In this document: positions 54,105 to 62,772 of the stretch, in pieces | How the letters are laid out: every line of letters starts with the position of its first letter | Position numbering within the stretch: the first letter of the stretch is position 1 | Assembly: GCF_022049065.2 (NCBI RefSeq) | Contig: NZ_CP095744.1 | Coordinates: forward strand, 496,001-560,000 | DNA from: Niallia sp. Man26 | GTDB taxonomy: Bacteria; Bacillota; Bacilli; Bacillales; Cytobacillaceae | Direction: 5' to 3' | DNA length: 64,000 bases | Program-made: the position numbers and the translations under genes | Notes under the pieces: model-generated | Told to the model about the DNA's origin: nothing | Database searches by the model: none | The model's input: the letters and a program-made list of their open reading frames with translations, nothing else

Positions 54105-54899
54105 TCAAAATAATTTAAAATTTAACTTTAAATCAGTATGACCAAATTCATCCATTTCTAAGCGAATACAATCACTGGATTCAAAACCAAATTTAAAATT
54201 CTCAGTAACTGCAGTTTTAGGTGGAATCTCTAATCGGTAATCAGCTCCTGGTATGTAACGAGAATGCACAAAAAGCCTATGATTGGAACGTAGTTTTTGT
54301 GAATCCCATATTTCTAATATTCCTTTATATATGGTTATTGGATATTCAGTGCAATTTCTGAATGAACATTCTAAGGTTGCACAGCCACTTTCTGCATCAG
54401 TTGCTCCTAAAAAACCATCTAGAATATGAATTTCAAATTGGCCTTGTTTATAAAAATAGTCATAATCAGAACGCAAAGCAAAATCATTTTTACTCCCTCT
54501 TCGAATGTAACAAAAGCCTTTATGTAATTTCCCGTGATCTTTTTTAAGTATATAAGGTTGGCTTTTTGGCTCTATAATTTCAAGTACAGCTAATAGCCGA
54601 TTCTTATATGTAAGATATTGTAGCTCACAGTTTAGCTGCGGCTCAATATTTTCGAAAATTAATTCTTGGTAAGTAGCTGCATCAATTGGCTCTGTAATAC
54701 TAAAAAGTTCTTTTTCTTGATGCGCTGATTCTTTGACTCCAGTTATAATGTAACGAGAACCATTAATTTTTGCATTTGCCATAGCCATTACATCTTTCAA
54801 TAAACTGTCGTGATTTATTTTTACATATAAACCCTTCTTAAAATTTAAACGTTCGCTTTCTGTTTGTGCAAGTAATTGTTCGAGTAGTGTCAGGTCCAT
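54105..54899 (-). CDS. AlbA_2/Schlafen-type putative DNA-binding protein (264 aa)
   Basis: Residues about 10-135 match the AlbA_2 (Schlafen-like) pattern: ESERLNFKKGL, DVMAMANAKINGSRYIITGV and GFCYIRRGSKNDFALR near its end. The C-terminal 110 residues look like a beta-sandwich with no known name. AlbA_2 domains often occur in phage-defence or transcription-associated proteins; nothing else in the locus supports a defence role. The start at MDLTLLEQ has GGAGGA six bases before it. Confidence 0.7.
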   Translation of the reverse strand: MDLTLLEQLLAQTESERLNFKKGLYVKINHDSLLKDVMAMANAKINGSRYIITGVKESAHQEKELFSITEPIDAATYQELIFENIEPQLNCELQYLTYKNRLLAVLEIIEPKSQPYILKKDHGKLHKGFCYIRRGSKNDFALRSDYDYFYKQGQFEIHILDGFLGATDAESGCATLECSFRNCTEYPITIYKGILEIWDSQKLRSNHRLFVHSRYIPGADYRLEIPPKTAVTENFKFGFESSDCIRLEMDEFGHTDLKLNFKLF

Positions 54900-54911
54900 A
54901 TTATCCTCCAT

Positions 54912-55179
54912 CTAAAATCTCATCTTCTTATACGCTTAGAATAGAAATTAGTTTCATTAGTTAAAGAATTATTTGGCACATGTTTTATACCTACATAAGT
55001 ATCATTATTCCTTAGAATTTCTTGCTGTTGCATAAACCCGATTGGGTAGCAAGAACGAACAAACAAATAATTCCGATCGTATTTCCTCTTGCCACATCAA
55101 AAACATATATGAGAAAAATATTAACTCAATGTTTGCTAATAATAGTTAAAACGTAATGATACTGTTGTTAAACTATTGC
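54912..55179. other. Gap before the IS110 element
   Basis: AT-rich sequence of about 270 bp with no gene or site recognised. Confidence 0.3.
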
Positions 55180-55249
55180 CCCCGTTCGTAATATATGGTT
55201 AGCCAGATTTTTCTGGTTGACCATTTTTTTTTTAGTTTTATGATTACGG

Positions 55250-55404
55250 TAGTCGGGGTAGAACGGCGCCCCCGTGGGAATAAATCCCGTCAGCTAAACT
55301 GTTCACCCCCTACTTGTATAAACATGTTTCAGGCTGGTTGGGACAATGAACCCGTTTAACAAGCGAACCTATGATATTACAAGGAGTTTAGGGGTTACCG
55401 ACTA
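55250..55404 (+). ncRNA. Candidate bridge RNA of the IS110 element
   Basis: TAGTCGG (55250-55256) pairs perfectly with CCGACTA (55398-55404), closing a 155-nt domain. Inside are further small hairpins (GGGA-ATAAA-TCCC; ACATG/CATGT; GGG-acaatgaa-CCC). IS110 elements carry their bridge RNA in this position, upstream of the transposase, with loops that recognise target and donor DNA. Structure is by eye; expression is not shown. Confidence 0.5.
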
Positions 55405-55432
55405 ATATGCTTTTTAAGGAGGAGAAATTAGT

Positions 55433-56671
55433 ATGAATCCAGTGATTGGTCTGGATGTTTCAAAAGGAGAAAGCCATGTTCAAGCATTTTTAGATAAAGG
55501 TAAACCATATCGGAAGAGTTTTAGTATTACACATAATCTAGAGGGTTTAGGTAGGTTATTAGATTTTCTTCAAGATGTTGAAAAAGCAGCTTTGGGTACT
55601 CAACCTTCGGTTGTATTAGAGTCAACTGGGCATTATCACACCCCAGTTATTCAGTTTTTAGAGGAACAAAAATATGTATATATTCTCGTCAATCCTCTTA
55701 TTTCACATAGAGCCAAGAGTTCAAGCCTACGCAAAGTTAAAACAGATGCAATCGATGCTTATCATCTTTGTGAACTGTATTATAAGGAAGAACTACAGCC
55801 TTACAAGAAGCGAGGAATTCAACTCTTAAACCTTCGAAATCTAACAAGGCAACAAGAGAGTATTGCAGAAATTTCAGCGAAAACAAAAATACAGTTACAT
55901 TCCTTAATTGATCAGGTATTCCCTGAGTATCGAGGAGTTTTCGGAAGTTTATACTCAAAAGTATCTTTGCTTACTTTACTAGAATTCCCTACTTCTAAGG
56001 CGGTATTAAGTGTCAGTGAAAAAGAATTAACTGATAAAATAGCTTCATTATGTAAGAATCGTTCGGTGTCCTGGGCAGAGGAAAAGGCACAAATGTTAAT
56101 AGAGGCTGCCCTACGTAATCCATTTCAAAACAATCTCTATGAGAGTCATATTTTCAATCTAGAAATTTTAATTAAGATAGTTCTTCAATACCAAGAGCAT
56201 CTATCCAAGATTGCAGATGAAATAAATGCTCTCGCTAAAGAAATTGAAGAGTATTATATTCTTCAATCTATCCCTGGAATCGGAGAAAAAATCGCTGCCA
56301 CGATTATATCCGAAATTGGAGAAATAGATCGATTTAATGATGCCAAGAAACTTGTTGCATTCGCTGGGATAGATCCTAGTGTGTACTCATCTGGGAGGTT
56401 TACCGCATCGGTGAATCGAATAACGAAACGTGGCTCATGTAGACTTCGCCACGCCTTATATATGGCTGTTCAAAGTGGTATAAGGGATAGTCGTAAAAAG
56501 AAGACAACCGACGAGATTATTCCACGCAATCGAAAACTAAGAGAGTTTTATGATAAGAAACGAGAAGAAGGAAAACCCTTTAGGGTAGCCGTTATTGCAT
56601 GTGTAAACAAGCTCTTACACTGGATCTTTGCCTTATTAAAAAAACGAACAACTTTCCAAGATATAGATTAA
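55433..56671 (+). CDS. IS110-family transposase (412 aa)
   Basis: The N-terminal RuvC-like DEDD domain begins GLDVSKGESHV (first D), with VVLESTGHYH (E) and KTDAIDAYHL (D D) following. The C-terminal transposase_20 domain has LQSIPGIGEKIAATIISEIG, FNDAKKLVAFAGIDPS with the conserved serine-containing SGRF, and KRGSCRLRHALYMA. The length is typical and the frame intact, so the element may be active. AAGGAGGAG precedes the start. Confidence 0.93.
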   Translation: MNPVIGLDVSKGESHVQAFLDKGKPYRKSFSITHNLEGLGRLLDFLQDVEKAALGTQPSVVLESTGHYHTPVIQFLEEQKYVYILVNPLISHRAKSSSLRKVKTDAIDAYHLCELYYKEELQPYKKRGIQLLNLRNLTRQQESIAEISAKTKIQLHSLIDQVFPEYRGVFGSLYSKVSLLTLLEFPTSKAVLSVSEKELTDKIASLCKNRSVSWAEEKAQMLIEAALRNPFQNNLYESHIFNLEILIKIVLQYQEHLSKIADEINALAKEIEEYYILQSIPGIGEKIAATIISEIGEIDRFNDAKKLVAFAGIDPSVYSSGRFTASVNRITKRGSCRLRHALYMAVQSGIRDSRKKKTTDEIIPRNRKLREFYDKKREEGKPFRVAVIACVNKLLHWIFALLKKRTTFQDID

Positions 56672-56861
56672 TAACTATATCTAACTAAATACAACAAAAC
56701 CTTCCAATTAAAATATAGCGGTAGGTTATTTGGCATGTGCATTTTTAGTATACCACGAGATTATTTATCTTTTTATTGAAAAATGTTGACAAACTATTAG
56801 CTGGTTTACTTTAAGTACATTTATTCACAATATCTCGATATTTTGCATTCTGTCTCTTTGC

Positions 56862-57854
56862 TTAAAATCCAATTTTACTCTTAATTTCTTTTAAAAATGG
56901 GACACTAATTGCTCTTGCTTTTTCTGCCCCTTCTTTTAAAATTTTATCTATTTTCTCTGGTGAGGACATTAGTTCATTATATTTCTCACGTGGTTCTTCA
57001 ATGAATCTATTCATAACGTTAAACAATTCCTTTTTTGCTTCTCCCCACCCAATGCCTTTTATATATTGCTCTTTCATCTTTTCAACTTCAACAAAAGTAG
57101 CAAATTCCTTATATAACATAAAGAGAACAGATATATCAGGATTTTTCGGTGCCTCTGGTGGCAATGAATCAGTTTTAATTTTATTTATTAGTTTTTGTAG
57201 TTTTTTTGGATCTTCAAAAAGTGGAATTGTATTTTTATAACTTTTACTCATTTTTCTACCATCTAATCCAGGTAATACGGCAGTATCATCTTGTATTTTG
57301 TACTCAGGTAACAAGAATGTCTCTCCGTAGCTGTTGTTAAAACTTTCAGCAATATCCCTAGCGATTTCTACATGCTGAACTTGGTCTTTTCCAACAGGGA
57401 CAACCTCCGTTTTAAACATCAAAATATCAGCTGCCATTAGGATTGGATAATTAAATAATCCCATATTAACACCGAAATCTATATCTTTGTCCAACCTTTT
57501 ATTGCTATCGACAATCGCTTTATAAGCATGTGCTCTATTCATTAAACCTTTAGATGTAAAACAACTAAGTATCCAATTCAATTCAAAAATCTCTGGAACA
57601 TCCGATTGTCTATAAAAGATTACCTTATTAGGATCAAGTCCCAATGCTAACCATGTTGCTGCTATTCCATATGATAAATGCCTAAATTCCTCTGGATTAT
57701 TGATTTTCGTAAGACCATGATAATCTGCAACAAAGTATGCTGCTTTATAATCAGCTGCCTTAGCTAGTTCCAATGCCGGCTTAATCGCTCCAATATAGTT
57801 ACCTAAATGAACTTGTCCTGTGGGTTTTATTCCAGTTAATATAGTTTTTCTCAT
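56862..57854 (-). CDS. trpS: Tryptophanyl-tRNA synthetase (330 aa)
   Basis: A class Ic synthetase that charges tRNA-Trp. The HIGH-type box is GQVHLGNYIGAI (residues 11-22) and the KMSKS box is GRKMSKSYKN (about 191-200). The frame is open for 41 more codons upstream, but the ATG at 57854 has GGAGG at 7-10 bases and matches the family start. A T-box leader with a UGG specifier precedes it. A second trpS may exist elsewhere; stand-alone inducible copies are common. Confidence 0.95.
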   Translation of the reverse strand: MRKTILTGIKPTGQVHLGNYIGAIKPALELAKAADYKAAYFVADYHGLTKINNPEEFRHLSYGIAATWLALGLDPNKVIFYRQSDVPEIFELNWILSCFTSKGLMNRAHAYKAIVDSNKRLDKDIDFGVNMGLFNYPILMAADILMFKTEVVPVGKDQVQHVEIARDIAESFNNSYGETFLLPEYKIQDDTAVLPGLDGRKMSKSYKNTIPLFEDPKKLQKLINKIKTDSLPPEAPKNPDISVLFMLYKEFATFVEVEKMKEQYIKGIGWGEAKKELFNVMNRFIEEPREKYNELMSSPEKIDKILKEGAEKARAISVPFLKEIKSKIGF

Positions 57855-57879
57855 AAGAAACCTCCAATTATGGTTTGAA

Positions 57880-58150
57880 AACACAAAAAGGGCTACCCGT
57901 CCCATAAAACAAGGACGAGTAACCCGTGGTGCCACCTTTTTTCGTTTACAAATGTAAACGCACTTATCCGTACTCAAACAGTAGAATTGTTTTCAATACT
58001 TAGTCTCTTTTAACGGTAAGACAGTCCGCTAAACCTACTACATGTTTCAGTTTAGAAGCTCAGAAGCCCATTCAACATTAATCCCGCACTGATTTTCACC
58101 AACCATCAGCTCTCTAAAGCGTTTTTAAAGCTTACTCCTCTTCATCATTG
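57880..58150 (-). promoter_or_regulatory. T-box riboswitch (tryptophan) before trpS
   Basis: On the minus strand the T-box reads AAGGTGGCACCACGGG, followed by the terminator stem GGGTTACTCGTCC/GGGACGGGTAGCCC and five T. Stem I (AGCTGATGGTTGGTGAAAA) and the specifier region GAATGGGCTTC with UGG at 58068-58070 lie upstream. Uncharged tRNA-Trp should stabilise the antiterminator. Confidence 0.9.
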
Positions 58151-58267
58151 CTCACTTATTATTAAATTTATTCTAAAATATGGATAATAAAAGGTCAAGG
58201 TATAAGTTAACAAATGTAGTTTCCTTCTAAACTATTCATAAAGTGAATAGAAGTTCATCTGCTTCTT

Positions 58268-58392
58268 GCACTAACCTGCCATGTTTCTACCATAAGCAAG
58301 TTTTCATTTATTACAGGAATGCTGCCACGTTTCTTCCATAAGCTATGTTTTCATTTTTCACAGGAATGCTTCCCTGTTTGTGGTACAAGAAA
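58268..58392 (+). repeat. Intergenic repeat copy 8 (three tandem units)
   Basis: CACTAACCTGCCATGTTTCT, GCTGCCACGTTTCTTCCATA and GCTTCCCTGTTTGTGGTACA follow each other at about 47-52 bp. This is the best copy for defining the family. Confidence 0.8.
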
Positions 58393-58520
58393 AAATATTT
58401 ATAACAAGAATGATAAACTTTTAAAATAAAAAAACAAGTTGGCTATATTCAACTTGTTTTTAGGAATAGGGTACAACTATTAAATCAAATGTTATTATTA
58501 TTCTTTATCATTTGATTTGC

Positions 58521-58964
58521 TTATTTAGGATATACTTTTTTAAATCGTTCACACACAACTAACATATTGGGTGTAAATGCTATATCATATTCTTTTAATA
58601 ATTCTGTAAAGAACTTCCGGTGAGCATCCCACCAAAATTGATAATCACCTTCACCCTCGGCTAAAGCAAATTCCTCGGTTACCTCATTCATTGGAACAAT
58701 TTGAACAGATTCAATTTCAATAACAGCAACTGGATTTTCCTTACCATTTAAAACAATATAATGTTCACCAACTTTAGGAATATCTTCTTTTTCCTTTTCA
58801 TAAAACACGAAACCGGAAGTTGTAGCTGTCTTTTTTCCATTAACAACTAATTCTGCTAACCAATCAGCAGAAGCACCAAAACGGAAAGCATCTATATATT
58901 GAACCCCTTCTTTTTGGGTGTCTATACAAAATTGATTCCAAAATTCTTTAACCCTGTTATTCAT
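58521..58964 (-). CDS. ASCH-domain protein (147 aa)
   Basis: An ASCH/PUA-like RNA-binding fold: FRFGASADWLAELVVNGKKT, the conserved GKKTATTSGF loop, VGEHYIVLNGKENPVAVIEI and FALAEGEGDYQFWWDAHRKF. ASCH proteins are suggested to act on RNA; some members hydrolyse acetylcytidine. The natural substrate here is unknown. AAGGAAG precedes the start. Single-gene unit between repeat copies. Confidence 0.85.
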   Translation of the reverse strand: MNNRVKEFWNQFCIDTQKEGVQYIDAFRFGASADWLAELVVNGKKTATTSGFVFYEKEKEDIPKVGEHYIVLNGKENPVAVIEIESVQIVPMNEVTEEFALAEGEGDYQFWWDAHRKFFTELLKEYDIAFTPNMLVVCERFKKVYPK

Positions 58965-59040
58965 TTGACTACTTCCTTTATTAATATTTTAAATCCTTCA
59001 ATCTAAATACTTATTCTAGGTTACTTTGAATTATCCTTCT

Positions 59041-59070
59041 TGCACTATCCTCCCTCGTTAGTGCCAAAAC
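59041..59070 (+). repeat. Intergenic repeat copy 9 (degenerate)
   Basis: CACTATCCTCCCTCGTTAGT then GCCAAAAC; short degenerate copy between the ASCH and membrane-protein genes. Confidence 0.5.
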
Positions 59071-59136
59071 AAAAAAGGAACATTAGTCCTTCTTGGATTA
59101 ATGCCCCGGTTAATTTAAGAAGAAATTGCGACTTTA

Positions 59137-59601
59137 TTACTGAGTTTCTCTTCTATCCGCCGTGTATTCCAATATGAAATAAAGGATGTACATTGAAATA
59201 AAGTAAACCACCGCCGAATAGATTATATTCCATTCACCATAATGTAAAACTTTAATATAAACTGCATACAACTCAAGCAGTACAAGAATGCATGTCCATC
59301 CCAAGATATATATAAATTTCTTAATGGCATTTGATTTCAGGGGAAAATAATTAAAAAAAATTACTAATACAGCAAGCTCACCTAGGGCTACAGCTAGGTA
59401 CGACCACTCTATTTGTTCTTTATCAAAATACCAATACAATTTGTACTTTAAATCAAGATATAAATCAGTTACAAAATTCATTAATAATGCAAACTGTATT
59501 GTAGCTAGTAATTCGTGCCTAGTTCTTCTTCTGGGCATTTTTAGGGCAACTAAAAGCACTAATATAACTGTCACTATAAATAGCTTCACCAAGAGGAACA
59601 C
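59137..59601 (-). CDS. Five-helix membrane protein (154 aa), CBO0543-like
   Basis: Five hydrophobic segments (about residues 3-20, 35-50, 66-84, 90-112 and 122-146). The pattern VIFFNYFPLKSN, the tryptophan and the KVLHYGEWNIIYS segment resemble the CBO0543 family of unknown function. It begins with GAGG upstream. Single-gene unit. Confidence 0.55.
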   Translation of the reverse strand: MFLLVKLFIVTVILVLLVALKMPRRRTRHELLATIQFALLMNFVTDLYLDLKYKLYWYFDKEQIEWSYLAVALGELAVLVIFFNYFPLKSNAIKKFIYILGWTCILVLLELYAVYIKVLHYGEWNIIYSAVVYFISMYILYFILEYTADRRETQ

Positions 59602-59667
59602 CTCATTTCTTTAAACAACAATATCAGATATATTATCATTATTTATTCGATGAATTATTCTTCTTTA

Positions 59668-59738
59668 GCTAACCTGCCACGTTTCTACCATAAGCTAGTT
59701 TTCATTAATTACAAGAATGCTTCCACTATAGTTACATA
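59668..59738 (+). repeat. Intergenic repeat copy 10 (two units)
   Basis: GCTAACCTGCCACGTTTCTA with CCATAAG, then ACAAGAATGCTTCCACTATA. Confidence 0.75.
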
Positions 59739-59739
59739 A

Positions 59740-60020
59740 AAAAACTATCCATTCGGCAGTTAGTGTAAACTTGTAAATTCCATCTTTGGTTCTGCTTAAT
59801 ACATTAGATATCTATGTTTCAATAATTTTATTTTTAAATAACAAGTCTCGAATTGGAGATTCCGCTTAACATATAGTACTATTAAATTAATATTGTTTTT
59901 CAAAAATTTATAATGTTGCTACTAAATAGCTCTTTTGCTGGTAAAAACCCATCATACATATTTGTGAAATATCAATTAGAGTAAGAATTAAGAGTAATTC
60001 AAAATTATTACCATGGAACT
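59740..60020. other. Gap with presumed yjdI promoter
   Basis: AT-rich, about 280 bp. No specific site recognised. Confidence 0.3.
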
Positions 60021-60037
60021 ATCAGAAGGAGGATATT

Positions 60038-60253
60038 ATGAGCGAAAAAATTAAAACTTATGATACTGAAGGTATCAAAATATATTGGAAACCCAGTAAT
60101 TGCAAACATGCAGCAGAATGTGTAAAGGGATTGCCAAGTGTATTCAATACCCAGAACAGACCTTGGGTATCACCACAGAATGCAACAGCTGAAAAAATCA
60201 TGGAAGTGATTGATCTTTGTCCAAGCAGAGCACTTACTTATGAACAAAAATAA
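60038..60253 (+). CDS. yjdI: YjdI-type divergent 4Fe-4S mono-cluster protein (71 aa)
   Basis: A Fer4_19-type small ferredoxin. Cysteines occur in SNCKHAAECVKGL and in the final VIDLCPSRALTYE, the expected positions for one cluster. AAGGAGGA lies at normal distance. The acetyltransferase yjdJ follows 30 bp downstream, the known pairing of this family. The electron partner is unknown. Confidence 0.88.
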   Translation: MSEKIKTYDTEGIKIYWKPSNCKHAAECVKGLPSVFNTQNRPWVSPQNATAEKIMEVIDLCPSRALTYEQK

Positions 60254-60283
60254 ACAGGACTAAAAAGTTAGGAGAATGAGGAA

Positions 60284-60574
60284 ATGACTGAAATTAAAAT
60301 GGACAAGAATGAATTCTATATTGAGGAATCTAATGAAATTATTGCAAGAATTCAATTTATCCCAAGTGGAAAAGATGTAAATGGACAAAATTTAATTATT
60401 GTAAACCATACAGTTGTATACGAGGGACATAATGGCCGTGGATTAGGCAAAGAATTAGTAAACAAGATAGTTGAATATGCAAGAGATGAAAACTTATATA
60501 TTATTCCTGTATGTCCTTACGCAAAAAGTGTTCTTGAAAGTAAAGAAGAATATCAAGATGTACTAGCAAAATAA
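60284..60574 (+). CDS. yjdJ: YjdJ-type GNAT-fold acetyltransferase (96 aa)
   Basis: A short GNAT of the NATD1/YjdJ type. The acetyl-CoA loop is VYEGHNGRGLGKELVNKIVE (about residues 47-66) and the end IIPVCPYAKSVLES is characteristic, with the cysteine in PVCPY. It is in an operon with yjdI. The substrate is unknown. Confidence 0.88.
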   Translation: MTEIKMDKNEFYIEESNEIIARIQFIPSGKDVNGQNLIIVNHTVVYEGHNGRGLGKELVNKIVEYARDENLYIIPVCPYAKSVLESKEEYQDVLAK

Positions 60575-60575
60575 T

Positions 60576-61000
60576 TCCATTTTATTACATGTGTTGAATG
60601 AGCTACACATAACTGGACAAAAAATAAGGTCCAGTCGACTAATCACCAAATCAGGGCATACTGCTAATTAGTATAAGAGATTCATACTAGCAACAATACT
60701 AGGAGAGGCGGTTATGCTAGCCTAGCTAGCAAGCCAGATATCTTTTCCATCTGGTTTTCTGGCTGGCAAAAGTATGGACTTGGAGGCACCTTGTCAAGTT
60801 GCGATGGTTACCACTAAATTCGGAAGTCGATTATATCTTATTCGGAATGCTAGTATGACCAGGACTAGAAGAACATTTACCACTTAAAGCCCTAATGGTT
60901 AAATAAAACTCTTTGTTATTCATCTTTATTAAAAAGGGATTTAACAATAATTTTTTCATTTTCTTTCTTCTCCCAACCCCTCCCAAAAATCATTTTTTCT
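60576..61000. other. Long gap without recognisable gene
   Basis: It contains a hairpin-like segment (AGCCAGATATC...TCTGGTTTTCTGGCT near 60730-60770) that may terminate yjdI-yjdJ. A single GGAATGCTAGTATGACC near 60843 resembles half of the intergenic repeat. Confidence 0.35.
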
Positions 61001-61002
61001 TA

Positions 61003-61066
61003 AAGCACCATAATACTTTCGGAATGCTTGTTAAACTAACCTGCCGAGTTAGCACCAGAACAAGGC
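61003..61066 (+). repeat. Intergenic repeat copy 11
   Basis: AGCACCATAATACTTTCGGA, then ACTAACCTGCCGAGTTAGCA. Both halves are recognisable but diverged. Confidence 0.65.
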
Positions 61067-61153
61067 AGAACCATAATCTAACTGGATCAAAGCTCCCCCT
61101 AATTTAAGTAAAACACTACACAAACCTAACAACTTACTAATTTTTAAACAAAA

Positions 61154-61186
61154 CTAAACGCTCCGATTTTATTCCGAGCGTTTTGG
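61154..61186 (-). terminator. Terminator of the lipoprotein gene
   Basis: AAACGCTC and GAGCGTTT form the stem; an inner CG/CG pair extends it. Confidence 0.75.
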
Positions 61187-61239
61187 TGATGTGTAATTTA
61201 AAATCCAATTTAATGCACCTATTTTTTTGTTTATGCAAC

Positions 61240-61704
61240 TTATTCAATTACAACGTTCCCTACATATTGAGCACTACCCGCTGAATTAATAAATTCAACT
61301 TTTAAAACATATTTCCCTTTGTCACTAGGAAATGTAAATTCCCCAGAGTCATCCAATGCAAGTTCCGTATCTTTTTTATCTTTTAATAGAGCAACTGTTA
61401 TATCTGGGTCAGTCCAAATATCTCCACCATTTTTATCGTTCTCTTTAAACTCCAAAGACACTTTTTGATCTGAAAAAACCTTGATTTCATCCAGTGATGA
61501 TGCGTATTTTTCAATATCTTCTACTTTTTTTTGCACATCTTCACTTGCTGTATCCCAACTAATATTTGCTTCTTTTAATTGAACAGATGAAATATCAAAA
61601 TTCAAGTGGGCAGTTGGAACTCCAACATCATAATCTTCTGCAAAACACCCTGTTAGTGTACAAGTAAAAATCAATCCTATAAATAGTTTAATAACTACTT
61701 TCAT
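61240..61704 (-). CDS. Secreted lipoprotein (154 aa), unknown
   Basis: A signal peptide ends in the lipobox LTGC (cysteine at about residue 20). The mature part is beta-rich, and the C-terminal half (WTDPDITVALLKDKKD and GKYVLKVEFINSAG) looks like an immunoglobulin-like or FixH-like sandwich. The start at MKVVIKLF has GAGGTG at good spacing. No family name can be given. Confidence 0.6.
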   Translation of the reverse strand: MKVVIKLFIGLIFTCTLTGCFAEDYDVGVPTAHLNFDISSVQLKEANISWDTASEDVQKKVEDIEKYASSLDEIKVFSDQKVSLEFKENDKNGGDIWTDPDITVALLKDKKDTELALDDSGEFTFPSDKGKYVLKVEFINSAGSAQYVGNVVIE

Positions 61705-61719
61705 ATCACACCTCATTTG

Positions 61720-61998
61720 TTTAAGTTAGTTGCCCGTTTACCCCAATATATCTGCAGTGTAGAGCTTAAACTGACCCTTCTGTGTTCTAGAAACGGAGTT
61801 CCAATCAAATTACCTGTTTCCTTTAGTTCAATCCCCTTATTTAAACCATTAATAAAATATAATTATTCGGAAGAGGTTCAAAATTTGGCTGTTAGTGTTT
61901 TCATGCCCCTTTACAATAATTAAACTGGAAACTTGATCTCCTTTTTTGTTTTTAGTTCTGTGAAGCGTTAATTAATGTATGAATTCTGAAGAAGATTC
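61720..61998. other. Gap between lipoprotein and XRE genes
   Basis: About 280 bp without a credible gene. A short plus-strand frame here lacks a start signal. Confidence 0.3.
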
Positions 61999-62007
61999 TG
62001 GTATAAT
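61999..62007 (+). promoter_or_regulatory. Extended -10 promoter of the XRE gene
   Basis: TGGTATAAT is a consensus extended -10 box, 45 bp before the ATG; the -35 is weak. Confidence 0.55.
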
Positions 62008-62052
62008 ATTCTAAATAATTCTTAATAAAGAACGAAATAAAGGGGGGTCAAT

Positions 62053-62460
62053 ATGAAAAACAACCAATTTGCTGGGGAGCTTGTAAATCGTCTTAAAGAA
62101 CTCCGGCTTAAAAGGGACTGGACTATCAAACATACAGCTGAAAAAATCGGAATAGGAGCATCTATGTATTCTGGTTATGAGTCTCAACTTCGTCTGCCAC
62201 CAATGGAATTATTGTCAAAGATTGCGGAGGTTTTTGATACTACAACTGATTATCTATTAGGAAGCCCCGAAAAAGTAGAACAAACAAAATCTCCAACAGA
62301 TATAGATTGGATTCTATCACACGAAAACATTAACTATAGGGGCATTGAATTAACATATAAGGATAAAGAAAACGTGAAAGTATTATTAGAGATGTTGTTA
62401 GAGAATAGAATGGAACCAATGAATGATGTAGGCTGCTCCATAGAAGAAGGTCGACAATAG
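62053..62460 (+). CDS. XRE-family regulator (135 aa)
   Basis: The N-terminal Cro/C1 helix-turn-helix covers about residues 8-70 (RLKELRLKRDWTIKHTAEKI, then the recognition part GIGASMYSGYESQLRLPPME, then AEVFDTTTDYLLG). It is followed by an acidic tail of about 60 residues. The arrangement is like SinR/YgzD-type solitary regulators and phage-like repressors. AAAGGGGGG precedes the start. The target is unknown. Confidence 0.88.
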   Translation: MKNNQFAGELVNRLKELRLKRDWTIKHTAEKIGIGASMYSGYESQLRLPPMELLSKIAEVFDTTTDYLLGSPEKVEQTKSPTDIDWILSHENINYRGIELTYKDKENVKVLLEMLLENRMEPMNDVGCSIEEGRQ

Positions 62461-62605
62461 CAAGTCATAATGGTTAGACGGATGACTGAAATTACTTGAG
62501 GGAGTCCGGCTAGCTATTCACCAAATATATGTCATATCCCTTGTCTATATGGATACAGCACTTTTCCAATTTCTTATGTTTCATTCATTTGCAAACAATT
62601 AACTT

Positions 62606-62684
62606 TCGTTAACCTGCCATGATTTCTGCATAAAAGTACTAATTTTCTTTGTCTCAGAAATGGTGCCTCGTTTTAACATAATAA
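62606..62684 (+). repeat. Intergenic repeat copy 12
   Basis: GTTAACCTGCCATGATTTCT with GCATAAA, then TCTCAGAAATGGTGCCTCGT. Confidence 0.65.
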
Positions 62685-62772
62685 ATGCATCTCCCTATAT
62701 TTAAGGAAAGCCGCCGAAATATAGGATTGAAACTAAAAAATTGCACTCCAAAAAGTATGCTTTTTGTTTTTA

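Larger units (their letters stand above)
55180..56760 (+). mobile_element. IS110-family insertion sequence (approximate ends)
   Basis: An intact IS110-type transposase is preceded by about 250 bp of structured non-coding sequence. No terminal inverted repeats or target duplication are seen, as expected for the family, so the ends given are estimates. A hairpin with AGCCAGA/TCTGGTT arms near 55200-55230 may lie close to the left end. Confidence 0.6.

Noticed and set aside
54105..54899. Phage-defence system around the AlbA_2/Schlafen-like gene
   Set aside because: No nuclease, ATPase or other defence partner is adjacent; the domain alone is not enough.
57855..57977. 41-residue N-terminal extension of TrpS
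   Set aside because: It is the translated T-box terminator region; GGAGG fixes the start at 57854.
58268..58392. CRISPR array
   Set aside because: Only three diverged units occur, spacers are not unique sequences of constant length, and no cas genes are present.
61717..61923. Plus-strand 68-codon frame
   Set aside because: It lacks a ribosome site, has no recognisable composition and overlaps the promoter side of the lipoprotein gene.
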